64,000 nt of DNA, taken from Clostridiales bacterium UBA4039. GTDB lineage: Bacteria > Bacillota > Clostridia > Lachnospirales > Vallitaleaceae. The stretch lies in NCBI GenBank assembly GCA_002382805.1, contig DGAD01000022.1, positions 41,579 to 105,578 on the forward strand, in the 5' to 3' direction. Shown here piece by piece: positions 32,516-41,542 of this stretch. The position numbers were made by a program, and so were the translations under genes. Below the pieces are notes generated by a model that saw nothing but the letters and a program-made list of their open reading frames with translations, ran no database searches and had not been told where the DNA came from. Each line of letters begins with the position of its first letter. The first letter of the stretch is position 1.

Positions 32516-32743
32516 CTACATAATTTCAACAACAACACGTTTATCAGATTTTGTAGCTGCAGCCTTAACAACGGTACGAATTGCCTTAGCAATTCGACCT
32601 TGTTTGCCGATAACTTTTCCCATATCTTCAGGAGCAACTTTTAATTCAAGTACTGTTGATTTTTCGCCTTCTACGGCTCGAACTTCAACTGCATCAGGAT
32701 TATCAACAAGTGCTTTTGCAATCACTTCAACAAGTTCTTTCAT
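32516..32743 (-). CDS. khpA: KH-domain RNA-binding protein KhpA (YlqC)
   Basis: A 75-residue single KH domain protein. The GxxG loop is GKQG at 46-49, in [15 protein letters not shown]. In other Gram-positives KhpA pairs with KhpB/Jag and affects cell elongation and small-RNA biology; here that is inference. The ATG at 32743 has AAGGAGG 8 nt upstream. Position between rpsP and rimM is conserved in Firmicutes. Confidence 0.95.
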   Translation of the reverse strand: MKELVEVIAKALVDNPDAVEVRAVEGEKSTVLELKVAPEDMGKVIGKQGRIAKAIRTVVKAAATKSDKRVVVEIM

Positions 32744-32779
32744 AAGTTGAACCTCCTTGCCTATTGGCAAATGACACTA

Positions 32780-33025
32780 TTACTCAGTTACACCAGCAAT
32801 TTTAAGTAATTTTTTTACTGTTTCTGAAGGTTGAGCTCCAGTTGCAAGCCATTTTTTAGCGATTTCTTCGTCAACCTTGATTTCAGCAGGCTCAGTTGTA
32901 GGATTATAGTAACCTACTTGCTCAATGAACTTACCATCTCTTGGTGATCTTGAATCAGCTACTACGATTCTATAAAAAGGTGCTTTTTTAGCGCCCATTC
33001 TTTTCAATCTCATTCTTACTGCCAT
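32780..33025 (-). CDS. rpsP: 30S ribosomal protein S16
   Basis: An 81-residue protein of the 30S body, beginning [20 protein letters not shown] and containing [15 protein letters not shown], both S16 signatures. The ATG at 33025 follows AGGAGGTG. It lies 77 bp after ffh. Downstream khpA, rimM, trmD and rplS complete the usual rpsP operon. Confidence 0.98.
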   Translation of the reverse strand: MAVRMRLKRMGAKKAPFYRIVVADSRSPRDGKFIEQVGYYNPTTEPAEIKVDEEIAKKWLATGAQPSETVKKLLKIAGVTE

Positions 33026-33101
33026 GTTTTTCACCTCCTATTATAGTAATTTGATTTTATCAATCAAGAATATATATAAAGCATAATTGCTTAATACCGT
33101 A

Positions 33102-34445
33102 TTATTTCATAAAGGGCATATTAAACATTCCTTTTTTACCCTTTTTACCTTTCATCATACCACTCATTTGCTTCATCATTTTTTTGGATTGCTCAAATTG
33201 TTTGATGAATCGGTTGACTGCTGCCATCTCATTACCCGAACCGGCTGCGATACGTTTTTTGCGCGCCACATTAATCAAATCAGGATTTTGGCGTTCTGCC
33301 GGAGTCATAGATAAAATCATCGCTTCCATCTTGGCAAGCTCTTTTTCATCGACTTGGACATTTTTCATCTGTTGTCCCATACCAGGAATCATCTCCATAA
33401 GATCATTGAGTGATCCCATTTTTTTAATTTGCTGCATCTGATCTAAAAAATCTTCAAAAGAAAATTCCGCTTTTTTAAACTTGCGTTCCATTTCTTTGGC
33501 TTTTTCTTCGTCAATGGATTCACTTGCTTTTTCAATGAGCGTAAGTACATCCCCCATGCCAAGAATACGTGATGCCATTCGATCGGCGTGGAATATCTCT
33601 ACGTCGGTAAGTTTTTCACCAACGCAAGCAAATTTAATCGGTTTACCTGTAACAGCCTTTACCGATAGAGCTGCACCACCTCGAGTATCCCCATCCAATT
33701 TTGTCAAGATCACTCCATCAATTTCAAGCTGTGCATTAAATGTTTCGGCAACATTAACTGCATCTTGCCCTGTCATTGCGTCCACAACCAATAAAATTTG
33801 ATGAGGATTTACTGTGGTTTTGATTTCAACCAGTTCACCCATCATAGTTTCATCAATGTGCAAACGTCCGGCTGTATCTAAAATAATGACATCATTGCCA
33901 TTTTTTTTCCCATGTTCAATTCCTGCTTTTGCAATGTCTAAAGGATTATTCTGTCCCATCTCAAAGACCGGAACATCAATTTGTCCACCGACAACTTGCA
34001 ATTGCTTAATAGCTGCCGGTCGATAAATATCACAAGCCACCAATAAAGGTTTTTTCCCTTTTTTCTTTAAAAGACCTGCTATTTTTGCTGTTGATGTTGT
34101 CTTACCAGCCCCTTGTAATCCAACCATCATATAGATCGTTGGCGGTTCACTGGCAAATGTCAAACCTTCATCGGTCTCATCACCCATCAGTTTGACCATC
34201 TCTTCATTAACAATTTTAATGACTTGTTGACCAGGGGTCAACGAATCCAAGACTTCAACGCCAATCGCTCGTTCACGGATGCTGTTAACAAACTGCTTAA
34301 CCACTTTAAAGTTAACATCCGCTTCAAGAAGAGCCATCTTAACTTCGCGCATAGCAGCTTTTACATCTGCTTCACTGAGTTTTCCTTTACGTTTTAATCC
34401 CGCAAATATATTCTGAAATTTATCTGATAAACTTTCGAATGCCAT
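33102..34445 (-). CDS. ffh: Signal recognition particle protein Ffh (SRP54)
   Basis: GTPase of the SRP that binds signal sequences and 4.5S/scRNA and delivers ribosomes to FtsY. 447 residues: N domain 1-90, G domain with P-loop GLQGAGKT at 109-116, DTAGRLHID near 190, TKLDGDTRGG near 247-256, and M domain (about 300-447) with methionine-rich helices, RIAAGSG and a tail rich in Met, Lys and Gly. The SRP RNA gene itself is not in the window. Confidence 0.98.
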   Translation of the reverse strand: MAFESLSDKFQNIFAGLKRKGKLSEADVKAAMREVKMALLEADVNFKVVKQFVNSIRERAIGVEVLDSLTPGQQVIKIVNEEMVKLMGDETDEGLTFASEPPTIYMMVGLQGAGKTTSTAKIAGLLKKKGKKPLLVACDIYRPAAIKQLQVVGGQIDVPVFEMGQNNPLDIAKAGIEHGKKNGNDVIILDTAGRLHIDETMMGELVEIKTTVNPHQILLVVDAMTGQDAVNVAETFNAQLEIDGVILTKLDGDTRGGAALSVKAVTGKPIKFACVGEKLTDVEIFHADRMASRILGMGDVLTLIEKASESIDEEKAKEMERKFKKAEFSFEDFLDQMQQIKKMGSLNDLMEMIPGMGQQMKNVQVDEKELAKMEAMILSMTPAERQNPDLINVARKKRIAAGSGNEMAAVNRFIKQFEQSKKMMKQMSGMMKGKKGKKGMFNMPFMK

Positions 34446-34478
34446 GTGTAATCCTTTCTATGCCGACAATCTATAGTA

Positions 34479-34814
34479 CTATAAATTTTTAAGAACTTCG
34501 GATACTAATCCACGTATTGATTCAAGTGCAAATTTGGTATCTTCTTCCTTAGTTAATTCTAAAATCTTTTCCAAGAGAATCTGATTTTCTTGAAACTGAT
34601 GTATCAATCCAAGAGATTGTTCATAATTTACAAGTGCTTTTTCACTGCGTTTTATATTATCATGGACAGCTGCCCGACTAATATTCAATTTTTGAGCAAT
34701 TTCTCCAAGAGAAAGATCATTAAGATAATATTCTTCATAGACTTCTTTTTGACGTTGTGTCATCATATTTCCATAGAAATCATATAACATTGTTTTATAT
34801 CCTAAATCATCCAT
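34479..34814 (-). CDS. ylxM: SRP-associated helix-turn-helix protein YlxM
   Basis: A 111-residue UPF0122 protein with a sigma-4-like helix-turn-helix (MTQRQKEVYEEYYLNDLSLG... NISRAAVHDNIKRSEK, about 17-65) and a C-terminal coiled region. Homologues accompany ffh and in streptococci modulate SRP GTPase activity; DNA binding is not established. I chose the ATG at 34814 with AAGGTGG close upstream; an in-frame TTG lies at 34841. It is the first gene after a perfect promoter. Confidence 0.94.
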   Translation of the reverse strand: MDDLGYKTMLYDFYGNMMTQRQKEVYEEYYLNDLSLGEIAQKLNISRAAVHDNIKRSEKALVNYEQSLGLIHQFQENQILLEKILELTKEEDTKFALESIRGLVSEVLKNL

Positions 34815-34857
34815 TGCTTCCACCTTGTCTGTCAAGTACAATTACTTTACAGACGGT

Positions 34858-34886
34858 ATTATACAGATAAAAAACCTATTTGTCAA
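34858..34886 (-). promoter_or_regulatory. Consensus promoter of ylxM-ffh-rpsP operon
   Basis: -35 TTGACA (34881-34886), 17-bp spacer, -10 TATAAT (34858-34863), both perfect. The -35 lies inside the last codons of ftsY, so the SRP protein and its receptor can be expressed independently. Confidence 0.9.
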
Positions 34887-35826
34887 CAGAAATTTTATCC
34901 GATTCAATATTAAATAAAGCGTCGACGAAATCGTTTGAATCAAAGGGGCGCATATCATCAATTCCTTCTCCCACTCCAATATACTTAACAGGTAGTTTTA
35001 GATCGGACTGAATCGCAATGGCAATCCCACCTTTAGCCGTACCGTCAAGTTTTGTTAAAACTACGCCGGTAATATCTGCGACTTCTTTAAATAATTTTGC
35101 TTGCTGCAAAGCATTTTGCCCCGTAGTGGCGTCTAGAACTAGCAGTACTTCTTTATGCGCATCCGGATATTCCCTTGCAATTATTCGATGAATCTTATTC
35201 AGCTCATCCATCAAATTTTTCTTATTGTGCAAGCGTCCGGCTGTATCACAGATAAGTATATCTGTATTTTTAGCCTTTGCTGATTGGACAGCATCATAAA
35301 CCACTGCTGCCGGGTCTGAATTTTCTCCTTGAGCAATAATTGGAACATCGGCACGACTAGCCCATTCTTGTAACTGATCAATGGCTGCCGCACGGAATGT
35401 ATCTGCAGCTGCAAGCATGACTTTTTTCCCTTCAGCCTTATATTGACTTGCTAACTTTCCAATTGATGTCGTTTTTCCTACACCATTAACGCCAATAACA
35501 AGAACAACTGTTTTTTGTTCTGTAAAGGCATAGGCATCATGATCTACATGCATTAATTCTTTCAGTTCATCTGCTAAGAGCTGCCGCACCTCTTCTGTAT
35601 TGGTCAATTTCTGTTCTTTCACTTTTTTTCGCAAATCTTCAATGATTGTCATGGTTGTAGGTACACCTAAATCTGCCATAATTAATGCTTCTTCAAGCTC
35701 TTCATAAAATTCTTCATCAATCGATTTGAAATTTTTTAGAACATCCTCAACTCCACCTAAAAATTGATCACGTGTTTTGGTTAATCCACTTACTAATTTA
35801 CTAAAAAAACCTTTTTTTTCTGCCAT
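34876..35826 (-). CDS. ftsY: Signal recognition particle receptor FtsY
   Basis: SRP receptor GTPase at the membrane. 316 residues, a short Gram-positive form with a small basic N-terminus (MAEKKGFFSKLVSGLTKTR) that can bind lipid rather than a long acidic A domain. P-loop GVNGVGKT at 112-119, DTAGRLHNK near 203, TKLDGTAKGG near 258-267. Starts 12 bp after smc. Its last codons contain the -35 of the next operon. Confidence 0.98.
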   Translation of the reverse strand: MAEKKGFFSKLVSGLTKTRDQFLGGVEDVLKNFKSIDEEFYEELEEALIMADLGVPTTMTIIEDLRKKVKEQKLTNTEEVRQLLADELKELMHVDHDAYAFTEQKTVVLVIGVNGVGKTTSIGKLASQYKAEGKKVMLAAADTFRAAAIDQLQEWASRADVPIIAQGENSDPAAVVYDAVQSAKAKNTDILICDTAGRLHNKKNLMDELNKIHRIIAREYPDAHKEVLLVLDATTGQNALQQAKLFKEVADITGVVLTKLDGTAKGGIAIAIQSDLKLPVKYIGVGEGIDDMRPFDSNDFVDALFNIESDKISVDK

Positions 35827-35838
35827 ATATAAACCTCG

Positions 35839-38800
35839 CTATTCTTTTGTTGTATGATCAAGCTGATCTTGTATTAATTTTACGGATACTTGGGTTGATA
35901 CGCCCTTTTCTTGCATTGTAATTCCATACAGTGCATTTGCGGCTTCCATGGTCCCTTTTCTATGGGTGATAACAATAAACTGCGTCTGATGTGTAAGTTT
36001 TTGCAAATATCTCGCAAAACGATCTACATTGGCATCATCAAGGGCCGCTTCGATCTCATCTAATACGCAAAATGGTGAAGGACGTAGACTTTGGATGGCA
36101 AACAATAATGCAATCGCTGTAAACGCTCTTTCTCCACCAGAGAGCAACATCATGTTTTGAAGTTTTTTGCCTGGTGGCTGCGCAATAATAGTAATTCCTG
36201 CTGATAAAATATCTTCATCATCTGTTAACTCTAAAAATCCTTTCCCTCCACCAAAGAGTTCTTTAAAAACAGTGTTAAACTGAGCATTGATTTCATTGAA
36301 CTTTTCCCGAAACTGAGCGGTCATTTGTTCATCCAGCTCTTGAATAATCCCCAAGAGTTTTTCTTTGGCGGTTATCAAATCTTCACGCTGAGAAGATAAA
36401 AATGTATAGCGTTCCTTTACTTGTCGGTATTCTTCAATAGCATGAACATTTACATCACCGAGTTGCTTGATTTCACTTTTAATTGATGCAATTTTACTTT
36501 TAATGGTTGATTCTGCTAATTCTATTTCTGTTTTAAACGTCAATGCCTTTGTATATGTTAGTTCGTATTCATCCCACATATAATTGATTTGTGTTTCTTT
36601 TTGCATTTCATTTCGCTCAATATTACCACTGATACGAATCAACTCTTTTTCTAATTGATTAAACTCTTCATAGGCCATCTCACGCTTTGCATCCATCTGT
36701 CCTTTTTGGACTTGAATATCTTGACGTTGAAACTTAAGTTCATTAACTTTTGTATTTAACTCAAGTAACTTTTCTTTTTCTATTATTTGTTCTTCTTGGC
36801 TTTTTTGAAGATTTTGGGTTTCTTTTAAGTTGCTTAACTCATACCCTTGAATTTCTTCACGAATACGTTGAATGGAGTCCGTATGATCTTCCAACCCTTC
36901 GATGAGGCGTTTGATATTTTCCTCATAATGGCGCATTTGTTCTTGTAGCGTTGTCAATGCCATTTTATCGCTGGTTAAGTCTTCCATAATCAGCTTCAAG
37001 TCTTCTTTAAGCACTTGAATTTTCTCATTAAGGGTTTCGACGCGTGACTCCGCATCAACATGATCAATTTGAGAAGTACTTAATTGAGAGGACAGCTGTT
37101 CTTTCTCTTCACGCAGTTGCTCTGTCTCTGCTTTTAACGTCTCAACTTCAGCACTTATATTTTTTAATTCTTGCTGAAACTTCACATGTTCGCTTTGGTT
37201 GGTATTCATCTGGGTTATCATCGTATGGTGCTCGATATTCATCGTTTGCTCTTGCGCCTGTATAGATTCAATGTTATCTTTTAGCGATTGGAGTTCATCT
37301 TCAGCACTTAATATTTCTTTTTGCTTTGTGTTCACAGTTTCTTGCATGGCTTTTATATTGGCTTCTAATGACTCAATATCATTCTTTCTGGAAAGCAATT
37401 GTCCTTTTTCGTTTTTGAAGGCACCACCACTCATAGCTCCCCCAGGATTGATTACTTCCCCTTCAAGGGTTATGATACGTACTTTTTGTTGATTAGCCTT
37501 TGCAAGCTTTATACCATTTTCAATATGGTCAACTACGAGAATACGCCCTAAAAGCTGACGTATAATTGGTCTATACGCTTCATCACACTCAACTAATTCA
37601 CTTGCAATCCCTATAAATCCATCTGTTTTCTTAAACGATTGAATACAGTGACCTTTAACTGTCGTAAGCGGTAAAAAAGTGCCTCGTCCATATTTATTTT
37701 TTTTAAGATACTCAATAAATCCCTTCGCTTTTTGTTCATTGGTTGTCACAATATTTTGTAGATTCGACCCTAATGCCAGTTCAATAGCCGCCGTATATTT
37801 TGATGGCACACGAATCAATTCTGCAACAACCCCCAATGCTCCTGGATCTTTTAACTCCATGACTTTTTTTACGCTAAAGAAATATCCATCATACTGTTCT
37901 TCCATACCTTTAATTGCATCCAATTTGGATTGATTTTTGTTAAGTTCATAGATGATTTCTTGTGCCTTTTTCTTATTATTTACAAGTGTTGCTTCGTTTT
38001 TTCCTATGACACTTCGAATCTTAAGCTTTTGATCTAGTAACTCTCGTTGTTTCTTTTCGAAGTCATCTAAAGCATGTTGTGCATTGGTCAATTCCTGGGC
38101 CAATGTTTGAACTGTTTCCATGGCAATGACCTTACGTGAGGACAGCTGTTCCAAACGTGAGCGATTGTTTTCTATCATAACCTCGCTGCGATGCACTTGT
38201 CCTTTTATATTTGACCCTTCATTAAGGCGTTGTATCATATCCGTTTGTATCGTGTCTATTTCACTTTCATAGGACGTGATTTCTTGCTGTATATGCTCTG
38301 AGACTTTCTGATGCTCACGAATTACTTCTTCTTGAAGTTTTATCTTATGTACTTGTTTTTCTTTTAAATCCTTAATTTCATTAAGTTCTATCCGACGGCG
38401 CATCTCCATTTCTTCAAGTCGTTGAATCTCATTGGTTAACTTTTCAATTTGTATGACACTGTTTTTTTTCTTTTCTTCCGACAGACGCATCGTTGATTGC
38501 AATTTTTCAATAGCCAAAGACGTCGATGTAATATCATCGCGATATGTATCTAGCTCTTCTTCAATCACTTTAAACTGTTCTTCATATTCGCGATACTTTT
38601 GTTGCAATTGCTTATGCGTTGCATTTTTTTCTTCATATTCTTTTTGAATGCGCTGCTCATTTTCTTTGAGTTCTTTGAGTTTTACTTCAAACTCATCAAT
38701 AAGACGAATAAAGCTGTTAATTTCCAGCTTTTTTAGTTCTTCCCGATGATCCAAATAGACTCTTGCAACTTCTGCCTGATCTTTTAATCCATCTTTTTGT

Positions 38801-39399
38801 GTCTCAAGTTCACCAATAATATCGGAAATCCGTTCTAAGTCGGTCTCTCCACTTTCCAGTTTTTTTGTCGCTGCTAGTTTTCGCGTTTTATATTTTACGA
38901 TTCCGGCCGCTTCATCAAATAAGTCTCTACGGTCATTGGGTTTTGAGGAAAGGATTTTATCTACCTGTCCCTGTCCAATAATCGAGTATCCTTCACGACC
39001 AACACCCGTATCCATAAATAGCTCATGAACGTCTTTTAACCGACAAGCAGTCCCATTAATATAATATGCACTTTCACCTGAACGATATACACGCCTAGAA
39101 ACAGTCACTTCACGATAGTCTATTGGCATTTTACCATCGCTGTTATCTATCGTTAAATCTACCTGACAATATCCCAATGCTCGGCGTGTTTCCGTCCCGG
39201 CAAAAATAACATCTTCCATCTTACTTCCACGTAACTGTTTTGCACTTTGCTCTCCTAATACCCAGCGAACAGCATCTGCCACATTGCTTTTCCCACTGCC
39301 ATTAGGACCGACTATGCCTGTAATTCCTTTATCAAATTTAAAAATCATTTTGTTGGCAAAAGATTTAAAGCCATATAAATCAATACTTTTTAGATACAT
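35839..39399 (-). CDS. smc: Chromosome segregation protein SMC
   Basis: Condensin ATPase that loads with ScpAB and compacts origins. 1186 residues. Walker A GPNGSGKSN near 32-40; coiled coil to about 500; hinge about 510-640 with GALGVVAELIRVP and the glycine-rich end GGAMSGGA; second coiled coil; signature LLSGGERAF near 1090 and Walker B CVLDEIEAALDD near 1115. The smc start lies 12 bp after rnc, and ftsY follows directly: the rnc-smc-ftsY order is typical. Confidence 0.98.
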   Translation of the reverse strand: MYLKSIDLYGFKSFANKMIFKFDKGITGIVGPNGSGKSNVADAVRWVLGEQSAKQLRGSKMEDVIFAGTETRRALGYCQVDLTIDNSDGKMPIDYREVTVSRRVYRSGESAYYINGTACRLKDVHELFMDTGVGREGYSIIGQGQVDKILSSKPNDRRDLFDEAAGIVKYKTRKLAATKKLESGETDLERISDIIGELETQKDGLKDQAEVARVYLDHREELKKLEINSFIRLIDEFEVKLKELKENEQRIQKEYEEKNATHKQLQQKYREYEEQFKVIEEELDTYRDDITSTSLAIEKLQSTMRLSEEKKKNSVIQIEKLTNEIQRLEEMEMRRRIELNEIKDLKEKQVHKIKLQEEVIREHQKVSEHIQQEITSYESEIDTIQTDMIQRLNEGSNIKGQVHRSEVMIENNRSRLEQLSSRKVIAMETVQTLAQELTNAQHALDDFEKKQRELLDQKLKIRSVIGKNEATLVNNKKKAQEIIYELNKNQSKLDAIKGMEEQYDGYFFSVKKVMELKDPGALGVVAELIRVPSKYTAAIELALGSNLQNIVTTNEQKAKGFIEYLKKNKYGRGTFLPLTTVKGHCIQSFKKTDGFIGIASELVECDEAYRPIIRQLLGRILVVDHIENGIKLAKANQQKVRIITLEGEVINPGGAMSGGAFKNEKGQLLSRKNDIESLEANIKAMQETVNTKQKEILSAEDELQSLKDNIESIQAQEQTMNIEHHTMITQMNTNQSEHVKFQQELKNISAEVETLKAETEQLREEKEQLSSQLSTSQIDHVDAESRVETLNEKIQVLKEDLKLIMEDLTSDKMALTTLQEQMRHYEENIKRLIEGLEDHTDSIQRIREEIQGYELSNLKETQNLQKSQEEQIIEKEKLLELNTKVNELKFQRQDIQVQKGQMDAKREMAYEEFNQLEKELIRISGNIERNEMQKETQINYMWDEYELTYTKALTFKTEIELAESTIKSKIASIKSEIKQLGDVNVHAIEEYRQVKERYTFLSSQREDLITAKEKLLGIIQELDEQMTAQFREKFNEINAQFNTVFKELFGGGKGFLELTDDEDILSAGITIIAQPPGKKLQNMMLLSGGERAFTAIALLFAIQSLRPSPFCVLDEIEAALDDANVDRFARYLQKLTHQTQFIVITHRKGTMEAANALYGITMQEKGVSTQVSVKLIQDQLDHTTKE

Positions 39400-39411
39400 A
39401 AAACTACCCTC

Positions 39412-40101
39412 TTATTTATTTTCGATTTTTGATAACGCATCCATGGCCGCACTTTGTTCCGCACTTTTTTTACTTCGCCCAGATCCTTGTCCGACAACCG
39501 CCTCGTTGTGATATACATGCACTTCAAAATGTTTATCATGATCCGGTCCTGTTTCACTCATCACACGATATTCAATAGGCTGCTCACTAAACTGTTGAAT
39601 ATATTCTTGAAGCTGTGTTTTACTGTCTACAAAACGTTGTCTTGATGGGATGTCCGATAATAATGTACGCTCAATAAATGCCTTGGCCTTATCAATACCG
39701 CCATCTAAATAGATGGCTCCAATCAGCGCTTCAACTGTATCGGATAAAACGGAATCTCTCTCTCGTCCACCAGAGGCGTCTTCACCTTTTCCCAACAATA
39801 GGTATGAGCCTAACGAGATTTCTCTAGCAAAAGTTGCTAGTGTCGGTTCGCAAACCAAACTTGCCCTTAATTTTGTTAACTCACCTTCAAGGTTATCCGG
39901 ATATTTTCGATATAAATAATCGCTTGTTACAATTTCAAGGACTGCATCTCCAAGAAATTCCAACCGTTCATTATTTTCAATTTTTTTTAGATTATGTTCA
40001 TTTGCATATGAACTATGGGTTAGAGATTGAATCAGTAATTTCATATTCTCAAACGGATATGAAATTACTGATTCAAACTCATGTAATTTTTTATATTTCA
40101 T
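39412..40101 (-). CDS. rnc: Ribonuclease III
   Basis: Double-strand-specific endoribonuclease for rRNA and other structured RNA. 229 residues. The RNase III domain has the signature ERLEFLGDA at 45-53 (Glu48, Asp52) and a second acidic pair in SDTVEALIGA near 123-132. A linker near 150 leads to a C-terminal dsRNA-binding domain (about 158-227) ending with the KSAEQSAAMDALSKIE helix. The ATG at 40101 has GAGGAGG upstream. Codons 8-27 contain a 24-position near-perfect hairpin (40023-40080) that its own product could cut. Confidence 0.98.
   Translation of the reverse strand: MKYKKLHEFESVISYPFENMKLLIQSLTHSSYANEHNLKKIENNERLEFLGDAVLEIVTSDYLYRKYPDNLEGELTKLRASLVCEPTLATFAREISLGSYLLLGKGEDASGGRERDSVLSDTVEALIGAIYLDGGIDKAKAFIERTLLSDIPSRQRFVDSKTQLQEYIQQFSEQPIEYRVMSETGPDHDKHFEVHVYHNEAVVGQGSGRSKKSAEQSAAMDALSKIENK
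40023..40080 (-). promoter_or_regulatory. Long dsRNA hairpin inside the rnc coding sequence
   Basis: Arms 40027-40046 and 40057-40076 are a 20-bp perfect inverted repeat (plus-strand arm TTGAATCAGTAATTTCATAT). One mismatch further out the pairing resumes for 3 bp, giving 23 of 24 paired positions and a 10-nt loop. It lies at nt +22 to +79 of the rnc open reading frame. The encoded residues still follow the RNase III family pattern (EFESVISYPFENMKLLIQSL). A stem of this length is an RNase III substrate in size, which suggests autoregulation; that role is an inference. Confidence 0.85.
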
Positions 40102-40128
40102 GGGTTCCTCCTCATTATATAACACCTC

Positions 40129-40165
40129 AAAAAAAACGAACAAGTACTAAGGCGACTTGTTCGTT
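40129..40165 (-). terminator. Terminator after acpP
   Basis: An 11-bp perfect stem, AACGAACAAGT/ACTTGTTCGTT, with a 9-nt loop is followed on the minus strand by eight T. It lies between acpP and rnc; rnc has no convincing promoter below it, so read-through may matter. Confidence 0.9.
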
Positions 40166-40171
40166 AATCCC

Positions 40172-40411
40172 TTATTCCATTTCTTCGATACGGTTTCTTA
40201 ACATCTCCATAGCATCTCCGACAGTACTTACATTTTCCATCATATCATCTTCAAGATCAACATCAAATGCCGACTCTGCACTTAAGATAATTTGAGCTAA
40301 ATCTAATGAATCAATACCTAAATCATCTACAAAATCCATTGATTCATCAATGTCATCTGCTTCATATGTTGTAAATTCTGCAATAATTTCTAAAAGTTTT
40401 TTTTCGTCCAT
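40172..40411 (-). CDS. acpP: Acyl carrier protein
   Basis: A 79-residue acidic four-helix carrier for fatty-acid synthesis. Ser35 in LGIDSLDLAQ receives the 4'-phosphopantetheine arm. Ribosome binding site GGAGG. It follows plsX after 15 bp; the usual fab genes are not between them. A terminator follows its stop. Confidence 0.97.
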   Translation of the reverse strand: MDEKKLLEIIAEFTTYEADDIDESMDFVDDLGIDSLDLAQIILSAESAFDVDLEDDMMENVSTVGDAMEMLRNRIEEME

Positions 40412-40426
40412 CGTATTTCCTCCATA

Positions 40427-41425
40427 TTATATAAGTTGTTGTTTTATTTTTTTATTAACATCTTCGTCAGAAAAAGTTTTACATTGTAGTATGGCATTTT
40501 TAAATGCTTTTGCATCCGAGCTTCCATGTGCCTTGACAACAAGCCCCTCAAGCCCTAATAAAGGTGCGCCGCCGTATTCAGTGTAGTCAAAAGATTTTAA
40601 CATTTTCTTTAATGGACCTTTTATAAGTAGTGCACCTATTTTTGAATACCAGGTCGACGTAATTGCTTGCTTAATCTGAGTAAGTAAAAACATCGCTAAA
40701 CCTTCTGTATGTTTTAAGATTAGATTGCCTGTAAATCCGTCCGCTATGATGACATCCGCTTTTCCTAAAGCAATATCGCGTCCTTCAATATTTCCGATGA
40801 AGTTCAAAGAAGTATCTTGCTTTAAAAGCGCATATGTCTCTTTTGTTAAGCTATTGCCCTTTTTCTCTTCATCGCCAACATTAAGCAATCCAATTGTTGG
40901 CTTGGATTTTCCTGTAAAGGATTGGCTATAACTTGATCCCATTTTAGCAAACTGATATAAATACATTGGTTTTGAATCTACGTTTGCTCCACAATCCATC
41001 AAAAGCGTCACTCCATTTGCAGTAGGAATAAAAGAGCCAAGCGCCGGTCGTTCAATGCCCTTTATGCGCCCAATAATCAATGTACCTCCTGCCAAGACCG
41101 CTCCCGTACTCCCTGCGGACACAAAAGCATCTGCATGTCCTTCTTTGACATAGCGTAAGCCCTTAACAATGGGTGAATCTTTTTTTCTGCGAATAGCTAA
41201 GACAGGCGATTCGTTATTATCTATATTTTCCGTTGCATTGATAATATGCAATCGGTTCTGGTCATAACTTCGTCCGTTTAACTTATCATTAATCATAGCT
41301 TCATTACCAAATAATGTCAATATGATATTCGGCTCTTGTTCCATTGCCATAATTGCCGCATCAACAACAATATCTGGTGCATGGTCCCCTCCCATTGCAT
41401 CAACTGCAATACTCACTTGCTTCAT
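40427..41425 (-). CDS. plsX: Phosphate acyltransferase PlsX
   Basis: Makes acyl-phosphate from acyl-ACP for the PlsY step of phospholipid synthesis. 332 residues. The opening VSIAVDAMGGDHAPDIVVDA and the segments VSAGSTGAVLAG and DGFTGNLILKHTEG are family hallmarks. It has its own candidate promoter (41456-41484) beyond the rpmF terminator. The order yceD-rpmF-plsX-acpP-rnc links lipid synthesis and ribosome genes, as in most Firmicutes. Confidence 0.97.
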   Translation of the reverse strand: MKQVSIAVDAMGGDHAPDIVVDAAIMAMEQEPNIILTLFGNEAMINDKLNGRSYDQNRLHIINATENIDNNESPVLAIRRKKDSPIVKGLRYVKEGHADAFVSAGSTGAVLAGGTLIIGRIKGIERPALGSFIPTANGVTLLMDCGANVDSKPMYLYQFAKMGSSYSQSFTGKSKPTIGLLNVGDEEKKGNSLTKETYALLKQDTSLNFIGNIEGRDIALGKADVIIADGFTGNLILKHTEGLAMFLLTQIKQAITSTWYSKIGALLIKGPLKKMLKSFDYTEYGGAPLLGLEGLVVKAHGSSDAKAFKNAILQCKTFSDEDVNKKIKQQLI

Positions 41426-41455
41426 AGCGTACCCCTTTCAATAAGTTCTTAGATT

Positions 41456-41484
41456 ACTATACTATTTTTTTGCAAACTTTTCAA
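41456..41484 (-). promoter_or_regulatory. plsX: Candidate plsX-acpP promoter
   Basis: -35 TTGAAA (41479-41484), 17-bp spacer, -10 TATAGT (41456-41461), directly after the rpmF terminator. I see no FapR-like operator around it. Confidence 0.6.
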
Positions 41485-41496
41485 GCAAACCGCAAT

Positions 41497-41528
41497 AAAA
41501 AAAGCAGGAAAACCATAGGTCCTCCTGC
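41497..41528 (-). terminator. Terminator after rpmF
   Basis: Stem GCAGGA/TCCTGC with an inner ACC/GGT helix separated by a 2-by-2 internal loop, followed on the minus strand by seven T. It starts about 15 bp after the rpmF stop. Confidence 0.82.
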
Positions 41529-41542
41529 CTTTAAAAATCATA

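Noticed and set aside
33040-33067. Promoter-like TTGATT-16-TATAAT before rpsP
   Set aside because: Transcription would start about 7 nt before the ATG and cut off the ribosome binding site; rpsP is more likely read from the ylxM-ffh promoter.
40114-40145. Promoter-like TTGTTC-18-TATAAT before rnc
   Set aside because: Its start point would fall inside the rnc ribosome binding site and its -35 lies within the acpP terminator arm.
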